Position numbers and translations under genes: made by a program | In this document: positions 36,220 to 48,091 of the stretch, in pieces | How the letters are laid out: each line of letters starts with the position of its first letter | Position numbering within the stretch: position 1 is the stretch's first letter | Notes under the pieces: generated by a model | Databases searched by the model: none | What the model was told of the DNA's origin: nothing | What the model saw: only the letters and a program-made list of their open reading frames with translations | Source: Phoma sp. XZ068 | Taxonomy: Eukaryota > Ascomycota > Dothideomycetes > Pleosporales > Didymellaceae | NCBI GenBank assembly: GCA_004835665.1 | Contig: RBKR01000015.1 | Span: 558,001 to 622,000, forward strand | Length of the DNA stretch: 64,000 nt | Reading direction: 5' to 3'

Positions 36220-37861
36220 ATGTCTACTACTACGCGCCCCAAGATCCCGCCAGTTGTCATGGACAACATCACCCAGCAGATCGGCAACACGCCGCTTGTG
36301 CGCCTGAACAGGATCCCGCAGTCGCTCGGTATCGAAGCCACCGTCTACGTCAAGGTCGAGGCTTTCAACGCGGGCGGCTCTGTCAAGGACCGCATTGCCC
36401 TGCGCATGATCGAGGCCGCTGAAAAGTCGGGTCGCATAAAGCCTGGCGACACATTGATCGAGCCCACCTCCGGCAACACTGGTATTGGTCTTGCTCTCGT
36501 GGCCGCTGTCAAGGGCTACAAGACCATTATCACCCTGCCCGAGAAGATGAGCCCCGAGAAGGTTGCGGTTCTGAAGGCGCTGGGCGCTGAGATTATTCGC
36601 ACACCTACCAGCGCCGCTTGGGACAGCCCTGAGAGCCACATCGGTGTCGCAAGGAAGCTTGTCAAGGAGCTGCCAAACGCACACATCCTCGATCAGTACT
36701 CGAATGTTGACAACCCGCTTGCCCACGAGTTTGGCACCGCTGAGGAGGTCTGGGAGCAGACACAGGGCAAGGTCACAGCGCTTGTTGCTGGTGCGGGCAC
36801 TGGCGGCACTATCACCGGTCTCGCGAGGGGTTTGAAGAAGCACAACAAGGACGTCAAGATTATTGCTGCCGATCCTCAGGGCAGTATCCTTGCGCTCCCA
36901 GAGACGCTGAACCAGGACCACATCAACGAGGGTTACAAGGTTGAGGGTATCGGTTATGACTTTATTCCCGATGTTTTGGAGCAGAAGCTTGTCGACAAGT
37001 GGTACAAGACCGACGACCGCACAGCCTTCCAGTACGCAAGGAGATTGATCTCCGAGGAGGGCATTCTCTGCGGTGGTTCGTCAGGTAGTGCTATGGACGC
37101 CGCAGTCAAGGCCATCAAGGAGCTCAGCCTGGGCAAGGACGATGTTGTCGTCGTCATCCTGCCCGACAGCATCAGGAGCTACCTCAGCAAGGTTTGTATT
37201 CCCCCACCTCTTCCAGTCCCTTCATACTCACATTTGATAGTTCGTTGATGATGACTGGCTCGCCGCCAACGACCTCCTCCCCGAAACCCCTGCCCAAACA
37301 CCCGAAGCCGCAAACATCACGCGCCGCCTTTCGCTCAGCAAGAACAACAAGAACGATGCCTTCCACGGCGCCACGATTGCATCCCTGCGTCTCAGGCCCG
37401 TCACAACCGTCCCCGCTACTTCGCCATGCAGCGAAGCTATTGAGACTATGCGCGAGAAGGGCTTCGACCAGCTCCCTGTCTCCACATACTCCAACGCCGG
37501 CAAGCAGAGACTCGTTGGTCTTGTCACCTTGGGAAACTTGCTCTCCTACATTGCATCCGGTCGCGCGACTCCAAAGTCCAAGGTCGAGGACGTCATGTTC
37601 GACTTCCGCAAGCTCAACGAAGTTGTCAAGGACCTCGGCAGACTGCACTTGGACGGCGAGGACACCAAGATCGGCAACAGGAGGGAATTCGTCGAGATCA
37701 CAAGGGACACCAAGCTCAGCGACCTGAACAAGTTCTTCGAGTGGAACAGTGCCGCCATTGTCACCGAGAAGGTCGACGGCGACACCAGGGCTGCCGCCGT
37801 CGTCACCAAGGTCGATCTTCTGACCTGGATGGTCACGCAGAAGAGCACAAACGGCAATTAG
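36220..37861 (+). CDS. CYS4: Cystathionine beta-synthase
   Basis: This PLP enzyme condenses serine and homocysteine to cystathionine in the cytosol, the first step of transsulfuration toward cysteine. Exons 36220-37191 and 37241-37861, with a 49-nt GTTTGT intron, give 530 aa. The PLP lysine is Lys56 in AGGSVKDRIA, and the phosphate/substrate loops EPTSGNTGIG and GGSSGS are present. There is no N-terminal haem-binding extension, as expected for fungi. A C-terminal Bateman module with paired CBS motifs follows residue 325. The ATG chosen is the first in frame and is preceded by a CAACACCACAACC leader. The upstream CACGTG site may relate to sulfur control. Confidence 0.96.
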
Positions 37862-39676
37862 ACAAGCTAGTGAGCTAGGAGTCGTGGAGAATAGAGGAGC
37901 TGCATTACATGGAGCATGAAGAGGCGGATATGCATTTTGACATAGCACGGAGTTTTGGGTAGATACCATTCATCTGACTTCATTAAGTTAGCAGATGGAA
38001 GTTGCAGATTTTAACATCTGCAACATAATATAACATAATAAAAAACAATTCATCATATCGCGCCAGCGTCGCCAAGGCAAATACTTCCGCATGTTTCTCC
38101 AAGCCCGTGCCAGGTCTGCATATAAAAAAGCGTATCGTGCCGAACTTGTCATAGCCTCATCCACTTCTTGTCCTACGAAAATACTCGCAGCCGCAGCCCA
38201 TATCTGTCTCTCTTCTCAAACGCTATTTCAAACGTCAAATTTCCAGTCTGTAAATGCATGTGTTCTCTCTTTGTCCTCCAAACATCAAACTTCTTCGAAA
38301 CGACGTCTCTGCCTAGAAAATCAAATCTAAATTTTGGGGCAGAGCACACATGTTCAACGGTCTCTGCTGAAACATACTTCATCGATCCAGCGCTGGACTT
38401 TGAAATGCTATTGTTCTGGCTCCATACGGCCTTCAAAGATGATTTCCAAAAGTCTATGTTTCGCTCGATGGTCTCCTTTCTAGATCATTCGTTCCTGCTG
38501 GCGTCATCACAGGGCTGAAAATAACAACACTAAGTTCCATGGTGAGATAGCAGAAACACAATGGTGCATGTGTCTGGAACATGCCTCCTGACTTCACTAA
38601 TATATCGTTCATTCCGAGTCAAAAGCAGTACGGGCATGATACATGTGGTTTCTTCCTGAAATTCAATCGTATATATCCCATATGGGCATTCTCGCCAGCA
38701 CTTCTTCTGCTATCCAACTTTTAATACCACTCTCACCCTTCGAAAATTTCAGCCAATCCACGTAATGTAGCCGTGTGGTTGGCTTGAAAAAGGCGACGAG
38801 AGCGACCATGAGGTCATTATTGGACTTAAAGGCCCAACGTACTAACACATGACTGACCACGCGCTTCCCGGTTGAAAAAAAAGGCTTCCCCGTTTATGAA
38901 TCTCCTGTCTTGTCGCCTCTACAGGCAAGTGCCTCAAATTTTCTGGTCGAGAGAGGTGTTTGAACCTCTGGGTGTTCAATCTCATGACTGCGTTTTGCGG
39001 CTATAACTTGAAAATCTTCTGCAATTGAAAGAGATTCGAGCAATGGGTTTAATGAGCTGTCAAGCATCTTTGACGACATATGTTTTGTCCTGTACTGTAA
39101 CCTTTTTAAAGGGCACTTCCTCTTCGGCATTGTCATGTCTAAGTTTTGGATAATGTTGGAAACCTTTGAAACGTACTTCCATATTTAAACTGCACGACGA
39201 ACAGGTCCATGTCGGTTGTTTCTGCTTTCTGAATGTCCTTTGCAATATCCTTATCGCGGTATGTGTTGCAGAGCATTAAGCACAAACTCACGCATTGCGA
39301 CTGAATGTACGACCAGATGATACCCGTTGATGCTGTCAGCAAATATTAGAAGTTGGCAATGATGTAGCATCGATTGTGGCTTCAGTAAACAAAGCGGAAA
39401 GGGAACATACACATAGATGCACAGAACATCGGAAAAATAGAAAGCGTGGCTACGACAATCAACGTACGTGTACACGGATAGTTTAGAATTTCGATGCACT
39501 ACCCAACGATGCCTCACCCCTACGCCAAAGCCTCGTATACACACATGCGTACGTACAAACACACCCGCGCCAAAACCTCAATGCCCCCAAAACAACGCCA
39601 GGCGCTGGAAATGATTATGCCCATGCTCGAACAATGTGTCTTTTTTGCAACCAACCATGAATATCTTCACACCACT
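37862..39676. other. Convergent intergenic region, AT-leaning
   Basis: This 1.8-kb stretch lies between the stop codons of CYS4 (plus) and NUP155/170 (minus). It contains a perfect hairpin at 38001-38024 (listed separately) and a minus-strand coding-like stretch at 38894-39245 that is discussed as a finding. Otherwise I see only short chance frames. Confidence 0.45.
38001..38024. terminator. Perfect inverted repeat downstream of CYS4
   Basis: GTTGCAGAT is followed by a six-base loop and its exact complement ATCTGCAAC, forming a 9-bp hairpin 140 bases past the CYS4 stop. An AATAATAAAAAAC run follows. The placement suggests part of the 3' UTR or 3'-end processing region. The structure is seen in the sequence; the function is inferred. 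Confidence 0.45.
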
Positions 39677-42600
39677 TTATCGTGCCGCTTCCTCGACTAG
39701 ATCCCTTGCGTCCCTCGCTCTTTGCAGCCACTGCTGGTCATCTGCGTCCCGTCCGAGTGTTTCGCTGCCGAGCACTACCCTCAGGTATTCTGCGAGTCCG
39801 ATGGCGTTTTCTGCGCCGCCGAATAGAGCGCCGGATCTTCTGCTTATGACGCCCCACTGCTCGACTGTGTAGATGCTCCACTTGACGAGTAACTTCTTGT
39901 TACGGCCGGAGAAGGGCGCTTCCTGCGCGTACCACAGCGCTTCGAATGTTGCGACAAGGTACTCGAACGGTGCGTTCAGACGGACGAGAATATCGATGGG
40001 CCAGGTGATGTTCGAGTTGAGGATGAGGTCCCGTGAGTTCGAGTTGACATCGTGTGTGTAGTACTCGAGGTCGTACTGGAGAAGGAGTTGAAGAACGATG
40101 TTGACAGGGAAGACGTTCTCGTTCATGTTAACGCGACGACCGATCTCTTCGACCTTGAGGGCAAGCGACTCCCAGGGTTGTGCTGCTCTATCCGCAAGAG
40201 CCTGCTTGTGAATTTGCTCAATGAGATTAGACCAGGTGTTGCGGATGTCGGGGATGTTGCGATGATCTGCGGCGTGGTAGATGAGCAAGCAAACATCGTA
40301 GTAGCCAGCTTGGTCGGCGTAGTTGTGATATAGCTGAGCGCATGTTAGCTTTTGATTTGGTACGGTTGTGGGATCTGATATACCTCGTCTAGCGGCTGGA
40401 TCTGACCATTCAGGAGTCCAAGCACCTGCTCTTTACGAGCTGGGTCACGCGCGAGTCGATCGTCGTTCTTTAGTTTCCCCAGGATGTCATCCTGAATGTT
40501 TGCAATGTCAAGGTGATCGGCGATGTTTCGCAGAAGCTCTTGTCTCGACTGCCTGTTTCGTACTCCTGTCTCTGAGAATCCAGTCATGCGTGTCGACGCG
40601 TTGGCCTTGGCAAATGAGAGGTATTCTATCCGCTTCTCTAGGGGCAGGTCTAGTGGGCTCTTTGCGAGCTGATACTGTGTCTCTGCTGCGCTAAGATAAT
40701 CGTTGTAATGGGCGTAATAGCGCCACAGGAGGTCTGCGTGAGCAACGTCCTTCTCGGAACTCTGGCGCAAGTACTCGACAACGAAGGGTGAGTTAATCTC
40801 CAGTAATCGCTCAGCCCAACCCTTCTGCATGTACCAGTCATACAAGTAGTTCTGGAACACCTCATCGTCCGAGTTGTTGATCTGCTCGTATGCTTCAAAC
40901 TTGCGCCGTGTGACTTGAGATACGACGCCATCTGGTACTGGCCCTTGGCTGTTGTATGCCTGATCAACCGCTTCAATGACCCTGAGAACAAGGTCGTAGC
41001 ACGCGGTACGCTTCTCGTAAAAGTCCCTTCGCACGTCGCTCGAGTCAACGCTGGGATCATCGCGGTCTCGAATCCATGACAAGGCCTTGTTCCCACGGTC
41101 CCACTCTTGAGCAACCTTGAGCGATAGTCGGATAGCACCTAAGGATTGCATTAGCGAAATTCAGAAAAAAGGAAAGCACTGTAACTTACCAGCATAGAAC
41201 TCGAGCTGGATGTACTGGTTGACTGTCGAGGCCAGGTTGTCGAAAGTCAAGCTCTTGGCGACTTGCTCAAATAACCCTAAGCTGTCGTTGAGCAAGATGC
41301 GTCCACGCTCAGCGTTTGCACCCATATCTGCTGCCTTCTTCGCAGCTTCTTGACCGCGGAAAATCATGACATCGTCCGCACTACAGAAGCTGCCACATTT
41401 CCTTCTTAAGGACTCTGCAACTGATTCGACGTTGGAACCCTTTGCGATGTTGCGGTTGACGATCGCCTTGACCAGTTCTTTGGCGAGGTCTCTACCTTCC
41501 TTGACAGAGAAGAGGGCCTGGAAGGTCATGCGTCGAACCATAGCTTGCGAGTTAGGGTCAAGCAGCGCCATGATATCCTCCAACCGCTCTTCGAACAGGA
41601 CAAGGACGAAAGAGATGCCCTCTACCATGTCGTTGACGAGCGTGACAAGGCTCGTTAGCGCCCTGTGTTCGCCTTGCAGCTCGACCTCTTCTTGTCTCGA
41701 TGAGACTCGACCCAGGGCCTCGGGCCCAGCGAGGCCTTCGATGAATGATTTGTTATCATCAAGGAACTTTTGCAATTCCATTAGCGCACGCTGGATATCC
41801 TGCAATTTGCTGACCTTCACAGCTGATGAGAGAAGTGGTCCAGTTGGTGTGGCTTCCTCCTTGATCACAGGCGCATGCCAGATGGATCGTACAAGACGAG
41901 CCACGTACATCGCAATACCGTCGTGTCGCGGTGACGCTCGAACGTTTTCGACACTCGGTCCCTCAACTGTCGCGCTCTCTGTCAGATGCGCTTTGCCACC
42001 AAACTCGATGAACACCTTGCGAGCAAAGTCCGTGACCTCAGGGTCTGTGATCCTAGCGATTCGGGAATCCGGCCCAACGTCAGAACCCTGGTTGCAAGCC
42101 ACAGCCAGAGCAGTAGCTGCTGTCTCAGCAAGACCGTACTGTTTAGCAAGCTTCCTGATATCAGCCTCAGTGCCCTCTTGCCCGCCACCGTACTTGACGA
42201 GCGCCGCGAAAATGTCAACGAGTCGCTTTCGCCGCACTGTCTCGATGCCGAAGGATGTAATGATGGCGTACTCGTTAAGGGGCTTGTCGAATTGTGTCGC
42301 GAGCTCGTTGCCGAATCCTAGAGGTTCGTTCCTTGCCGAGAATGGCTCAGAGACCTGTCCCATATCCTGGATTCTACCCACAAGCTCCAATGTCAACCCG
42401 GTCTCGGTATACCGCGGAGGCTCCGAACTTTCGCGCTGGCCTAGCAATCCTGAGTGAGGGGCAGAGATGAAGAGTGTCTGGTTCCGTTCGTTCTCTGACT
42501 TGAGAACGAAGGAGAAAAAAGATCCAGGAGCAAACCTGTTTCCGTACTTGGTCTCCTTCAAGAACTTTGAATTGAATCCTAGCGGCGCGCCGACCTGGTA

Positions 42601-43949
42601 CGGTTGTAGCTGGGTCGAATTGCTCTGCTGAGGAGTCTGGCCGTCGTCAGGGGGGAATCGAATGTGGCGCAACTGCATGCTGTTGGGTGCGCTTGTGCTG
42701 TCACTGTTCCAGCCACCAGATGTTGTGCTCAGGTACAGCCTGCATCCTGAGGATGTTGTTACCATTAAAGAGAGGTGGTCTGCCTCAGTACTCATGATGG
42801 GGCTCAAAGAAACAATCTCCATCTTATTGAGTACCTCAGACTGGCGAACAATATGGCTGCACATAGTCTGAAGGTTCGAAACCGTACGGGTGATGACGCA
42901 TTCGAGGGTGGCCGGGGCGCGCATGTGGTAGACCTTTACGGTGCTGTTCGTAGAGAGTGTATAAAGCAGATTTCGTGTGTCATCGATAACCATCTGCGCA
43001 ATCCCCGCTTGTTGTGTAGTGCCGTAGAATGGAAGTGCGGGAAGGCCCACAGCCTTGGAGACATGGTTTGTCTTGCTGCACTTGCTGGAGAACCACCGAT
43101 CCTCCTGCTGGTAGTTGAGCTCATATACGTCTTCTGTGCTTCCGTCTCCGAAAAAGATGCGCCCTGTCTTGGCTGAACCCTCGATTGCCGTCACTGTGAT
43201 CCTCCTGACAGAAGTAGACAGTCCTGTGCGGTATAAAGTGATGCCGTGAACTCCCTCAGGCCCTCGTTGGCACTCGACAGCGATCAGGAAGATGTCGGTG
43301 ACGGTGGCAACGACCAGGAGATATTCAATCGTATCAACAAAGACCTTGGGGCGCGGCTTGACCAGCTTCACGCAGGTGATGTTGCTCGGCTGCTCCTCAA
43401 ATCCGACCAACTCGGGGTTTGGGTGTGTGTAGTCCCAGAGGTAGACCTGATTATCCACCACGACCCAGGCATGATTGATCTCAGCAAACAAGCCCATCTG
43501 TGTCGACATCTGCGTGTGGTCCACCTGCTCGAAAACGGCCTCTGGAAGTCGGTATGTTCGTAGCTTTTGGAAGGGTGCCCACGCTGGGTTCGTCGGTAAT
43601 TCATACTCTCCAGAGACGCCCTCTGCGCGTCGGTTAGCATCCTCCAGCGCCGCTACTATCCCGTTCCGCAATACTTACGTCCAACGTAGGCCTCTAGTGG
43701 CGGATAGCGGTTGTCCCTGTCCAGCATGTTGTTGATTGTGCGTGCAGCACGCTCGATAGCGCTTTCTACAGGCGGCGCAGGAAGCGCCTGTGCTGATTGT
43801 TGTGGTTGCTGCTGAGGCTGCGCGATAGATTGCTGTCGCTGTTGCGACATGGACGGCTGCCGTACCAGCCCGCCTCGGTTTGGCGCTGGCGTATTGATGA
43901 ACATGCCTGGCGTGGGGCGCTGAGGCGTCGTAGGTACTTGGAAATTCAT
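39677..43949 (-). CDS. NUP170: Nuclear pore inner-ring nucleoporin NUP155/NUP170
   Basis: This is a core scaffold nucleoporin of the inner ring. Exons 43949-43679, 43622-41190, 41138-40384 and 40333-39677 (introns 56, 51 and 50 nt) join in phase to 1371 aa, close to human Nup155 and somewhat shorter than yeast Nup170. The first about 60 residues are Gln/Pro-rich and disordered. Next comes the N-terminal beta-propeller, with its typical opening YRLPEAVFEQVDHTQMS. The C-terminal half is an alpha-helical solenoid (for example LDLPLEKRIEYLSFAKANAS). Intron 3 joins PLDE to LYHNYADQAGYYD. The gene is divergent from AIM41 across 470 bp and convergent with CYS4. Confidence 0.93.
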
Positions 43950-44419
43950 GACGTGCGTGGGAGAAGTGGTGAATGCGCGCGGTGGCCTGGACGAGAGCGA
44001 GCTTTAGGTGGTGGTTGGGGGGACGCGCTGGCGTTCAGGCGTAGACATTAATCGTGCGCAAATGCTAAGATGCTCCAGAAAAAAGAAAAGCGCGCCACGC
44101 TTCAGGTCGAAGAAGGTGCTGGATTGCAATTGCGGGTGGACAATGTGCTGGAGTTGAAAGTTGACGGACAACAAAAGAGCTTGCTTGGCGCGAACGACAG
44201 GGATGTCAGAGCTCTGGCGCGAGCTTGAGCTTTTTGGTGGATCGGCGACGACCTTCACTCGAGCATTGACTTTTACAACGAGCACAACTAGAAGACGGTC
44301 GTGTTTCACAGTCCTTAAGACCCGCTTTGCAGCAGCCGAGGGCCATTTGCCATTTCAGCAGTCCTCTCCGTTTGACAGTCATTGGTTTCCCTCGACATTC
44401 GCAGGCCACATAGTCCATC
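43950..44419. promoter_or_regulatory. Divergent promoter, NUP170 and AIM41
   Basis: A 470-bp region between two divergent ATGs. It must carry both promoters and leaders. No TATA box stands out, and open frames here are short and unrecognised. Confidence 0.5.
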
Positions 44420-44980
44420 ATGGCGCTCTTCAGACCGACGATGCTGCGTACAGCTTTCTCTACCTCCCAATCAGCCTGCATTCGCTATGCTACCCTGCGC
44501 TACTCTTCGACATCAACCTCTAAGTCTGTCGTCCTCCCCCGACTACAGTCCGACCTCAAGACTGCTATGCGCTCGAAGAACAAGCCTGCTCTGAATGTCA
44601 TCCGCGCTCTCCAAGCCGAGATCATCAACGCTTCCAAGACGGCCAAACCAATCGAGAACGACGGCACATTCTACTCGTTAGTCCAAAAGCAGATCAAGGC
44701 GTCGAGCGCCTCGATAGAAGAGTTCGCGACTGCGAAGCGCTCAGACCTGGTAGAGAAGGAACAGGCGCAGCTGGACGTACTCAAGAAGTACGCTGAGGAT
44801 ATTCCCAAGCTGTCAGAGACCGAGCTGAACGGCATTATCGACCAGGCAGTCGCTGGGTTTGAGGAGGCCAAGAGGGCATACGGACCAATCATGGGCAAGG
44901 TCATGGGCGCCATCAAGGGAAGGCCGCATGATGTTGAGTATGTGCAGAAGAAGATCGAGGAGCTTGTTGGAAAGAAATAG
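44420..44980 (+). CDS. AIM41: Mitochondrial AIM41 / YqeY-like protein
   Basis: A single exon of 186 codons. The first about 35 residues are Ser/Thr/Arg-rich with no acidic residue, as expected of a mitochondrial presequence. The remainder is the YqeY/GatB-YqeY-like helical domain (LQSDLKTAMRSKNKPALNVI, then KQIKASSASIEEFATAKRSD and a C-terminal GAIKGRPHDVEYVQKKIEEL). Bacterial YqeY and yeast Aim41 have poorly defined roles; a link to tRNA amidotransferase-type domains is only by homology. It is divergent from NUP170. Confidence 0.93.
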   Translation: MALFRPTMLRTAFSTSQSACIRYATLRYSSTSTSKSVVLPRLQSDLKTAMRSKNKPALNVIRALQAEIINASKTAKPIENDGTFYSLVQKQIKASSASIEEFATAKRSDLVEKEQAQLDVLKKYAEDIPKLSETELNGIIDQAVAGFEEAKRAYGPIMGKVMGAIKGRPHDVEYVQKKIEELVGKK

Positions 44981-46024
44981 ATGTGATTGGGAACTGGAGT
45001 GGTGATGACCGTGTAACGGTTGATCATCATGTACCAAATCGATGTACCTTGTAAAATTAGAATGTATAGAAGAACATCGCATGTAGCGCTTAAAATGTCT
45101 ATGGGACAGTAGTGGTCAATTCGAACTGCTGCAATGTGCCCTCTGCAAAACGTATTCAGCCAACGGTAATAGACCTGGGCATGTCAATGACCCGTTGCTG
45201 TACTGTATGGCATGTATGGAAAATCAATTTAACACAAGAAGCCAGCGGCGCCGGGCCGCTCCCGTGGACAAAGAGCGTAGCAAGAAGCTGAAATGTTAGC
45301 GTGGAGGCAATATGCCAGTGATGCAGCGGTTCACGCATGTGCTGAGGCTGAGTCTGGCTAACGTCGCACCCCACCCACCACTTTCCAAGGTTCATGTAAC
45401 CAAGCAGTGACGTCACATCTCGACGACCTTCACCATGCATGCATCTCTTCAGTTTTGTCCGGCGACAGTGCAAGAGTAGGGATAGCCTTGTCGCAGCGCA
45501 AACTCTGGAAATTGGGCAGACTCGTGAATCTTATGGGGGTAGCCCGAAAGGCTCCGGGGTCTACTTCTTTGTTCCATTGTTCAGGTAGCAAGTACCAAAG
45601 TTGGTCGCTATGCCCAACATTAAATATGCCCGATCTTCATGCATCAGGCGCTTGAATTCCCCGGACTGAAACAGCCCACAGGAAGAGTCAGCGGATATCA
45701 TGGCCCGGCCGCAAATCACGGCGCAAGGCCATGCAGGGGACGCTCGTCCCCCAGCGATGACGTCCGGGGCGCTCGATTTGACCAAGGTCGCCCTGCACCC
45801 GGGCACCATCAGCACGTCTAGCTTGCGACAATATATTCGCAGCCGTGTGCCTTGCTCCTTTACTCGACTCTCGACTTGACTGTCGCTTCTCCCGCAACAT
45901 TTACGGATTGCGCTCACAGTTTGTACTGTAAACAACTCCTCGGACGGGTATCCGGCAACACCCCGCATCACGAGTTATCACATCAACAAAGCAGAAATAT
46001 CAACTCTCTCCAGGTAATCTGGCC
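44981..46024. other. Intergenic, promoter of the DUF8035-type gene
   Basis: About 1 kb between two plus-strand genes. It holds the AIM41 3' UTR and the next promoter. A minus-strand open frame at 45561-45971 has no recognisable motif and overlaps the promoter, so it is not called. Confidence 0.5.
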
Positions 46025-47613
46025 ATGTATCGCTCTTCGACAGGCAATCTCGCCAGCTATGACGACGAGCCACCTCGCGGAGGTCAGCGCTGGGATCGCG
46101 ACAGGTTTGAGCGCATGAGGGGCGGCAGGGGTCCTCCTGGCCGCGACGACGAACACGATCACTTCCGTTACCAAGAACACGATCGCTTCCCAGGAGGGCG
46201 CCGCGACGTTGATATCCACGAAGACTACGATCGCCGTGGCCCACCCAGCAGGCAACCCACCCGCGTTCAAGAGAGGGACCGCTTCTTTGAGGAGGATCGT
46301 TTCGAGCGCCGTGCACCTCCGCGCCGAAATGATATCTTCGAGGATCGTACACCTTCCGAGGTAGCCAATCAGGCACTGGCACCTTACCGCAGGAAGTCTG
46401 TTATCGACGAGGACATCAATATCGACATCAAGAGCCAAGTCTCCAGGCCGAGAAAGCCAGCACGACCACAATTCGTCCGCAGACAGTCATCTCTCGACAC
46501 CTTTGATCGCCGACCCCTACCTCGCTATGGTGACATTGAGAGGAGGGAAAGGGAAGAGTACCACGAGTATCGCCCACCTGCCAATGTACCCATTCCCTTG
46601 CCCATTCGCGAACGTCGCAGGTCACCGGAGCGTCGACGATTCAGAGAGTCTGACGACGATCTTGCTTACGGCGATTTTGCGGGCGGCAGGGGCAGAGAGC
46701 ATGAAGCGTACCGTGAAATTGAAGTTTCGAGGAATAAGAGCAGAGTGCGAAGAAGCAAGAGCGTTGCAGCCTCTAGACGCAGCTCCTCGTCCGACAGTGT
46801 GTCAGAGATTCAACTGCCTCGCGCAAACTACGGCAAGAAGGGCAAGACAAGACTTCCAAAGCGACTAGTGAAGAGGCAAGCGATTATCGAGCTTGGTTAT
46901 CCATTTGAGGAAGAGGTAGGTAGCTTTTCAAGACTTGGAGAGCCCCGCTGACCCAGACAGGACGATTTCATCATCATCACTCGTGCTCTTGAAAAGGAAC
47001 ACATCGATGAATGCATCAAAGTTAGCGAGAACTACAAAGAAGGTACGACAAAATCGAACCATCACAGTACTTATCTAACCATACCACAGAGAAAACAACG
47101 TACGTCTACGAAGAGCGAGTGGAGGAGACAACCGCACCACCTCCACCGCCCCCGCCAGAGTTTGTAGCGGCTCCTCCACCACCTCCGTCCGTCTATGCTG
47201 CACCTCCCCCGCCGCCGCAAGTCTACCATGTTCCGCCGCCTCCACCAGGATCGGTTTACGCAGTGCCGGCCCCTCAACGCGCACCAACAGTGTACGAGCC
47301 AACAGTCCGCAGCGTGTCACCGCCGAGGCACGAGCACGAGAGGTATGTTGAGATCGAGCGCTCAGCTGCTATGCACGGACCGGCAACAGCATTTTTGCCA
47401 GAGGGACGCCAGCTTGTACACCAATCACGAGACACTCGAACAGAGCGCGATATCCGAGAAGAGATCCGCTCGCTAGAGGAGGAACGCCAGTTACTCAAGT
47501 ATGAGCGTGGCGAGGACTACGAAGTCTATGAGCGACGAGATCCCCGTCGGGAGGTTCTTCGTGTTGATAGGGACAGAAAGGGTAGGTTAGCCCTTGTCCG
47601 CTCGGCCCACTAG
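46025..47613 (+). CDS. DUF8035-type fungal protein with RD-rich and polyproline regions
   Basis: Three exons 46025-46915, 46961-47042 and 47090-47613 (GTAGGT and GTACGA donors, 45- and 47-nt introns) give 498 aa. The first 280 residues are extremely rich in Arg/Asp/Glu repeats. A short conserved core follows across exon 2 (LVKRQAIIELGYPFEEEDD, then FIIITRALEKEHIDECIKVS), and the family assignment rests on it. Next are polyproline runs (PPPPPPP, then three PPPP-type repeats) and a charged, coiled C-terminus. A further intron (47582-47639) would replace the last ten residues by an ending AAMMSTLT with stop at 47696-47698; both endings keep phase and I cannot decide. Function unknown. Confidence 0.8.
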
Positions 47614-48091
47614 AAACGGCAAATTGATACCCTGGGTAGGACGACGCGACAGGCCAAACCCGAAGATCGTTGCGGCTATGATGTCGACTCTGACTTGATC
47701 GGCTTTATGAATCGTATATCTGAATGGAAGACATCTGGCCCGGTTAGGCGCAGGTGGCGAATTTGCATGAAGGCGCTTGGGAATGCTTCTCTCTTCACGA
47801 CCTTACGGCTGGATACCGAAAGATCCACTTGCAGCCTGCTTTATTATCATTTCTTTGGCGTGGGCATATTTGGAAGGGAAGGGTTTCATACCATATACAC
47901 GAGATGTACGATCACGAATTACGAATGATACGCATACTACTAGTAGCAAATGGTTTCCAATGACGGTGACGGACTTAACGTGATATGCAGCATTAACTCC
48001 AGACAAGCTTCAAACAACGCTTTCACCACTTCTCCAAGCTCCACAACCCCACCTCCACACCCGCAGAGCCTCACCCAATGGCTGCGGAGCT
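47614..48091. other. Short intergenic region before ARV1
   Basis: Contains the possible alternative last exon of the previous gene (47640-47698), its 3' UTR and the ARV1 promoter. No other feature is seen. Confidence 0.45.

Noticed and set aside
38940..38990. tRNA T-arm-like sequence on the minus strand (AGAGGTTCAAACACCTCT)
   Set aside because: The 53-61 pair is not G-C, no matching acceptor stem or anticodon arm is found upstream; it is a simple 6-bp hairpin.
45561..45971. 136-codon minus-strand frame
   Set aside because: Overlaps the promoter of the DUF8035-type gene, with no motif and no splice support.
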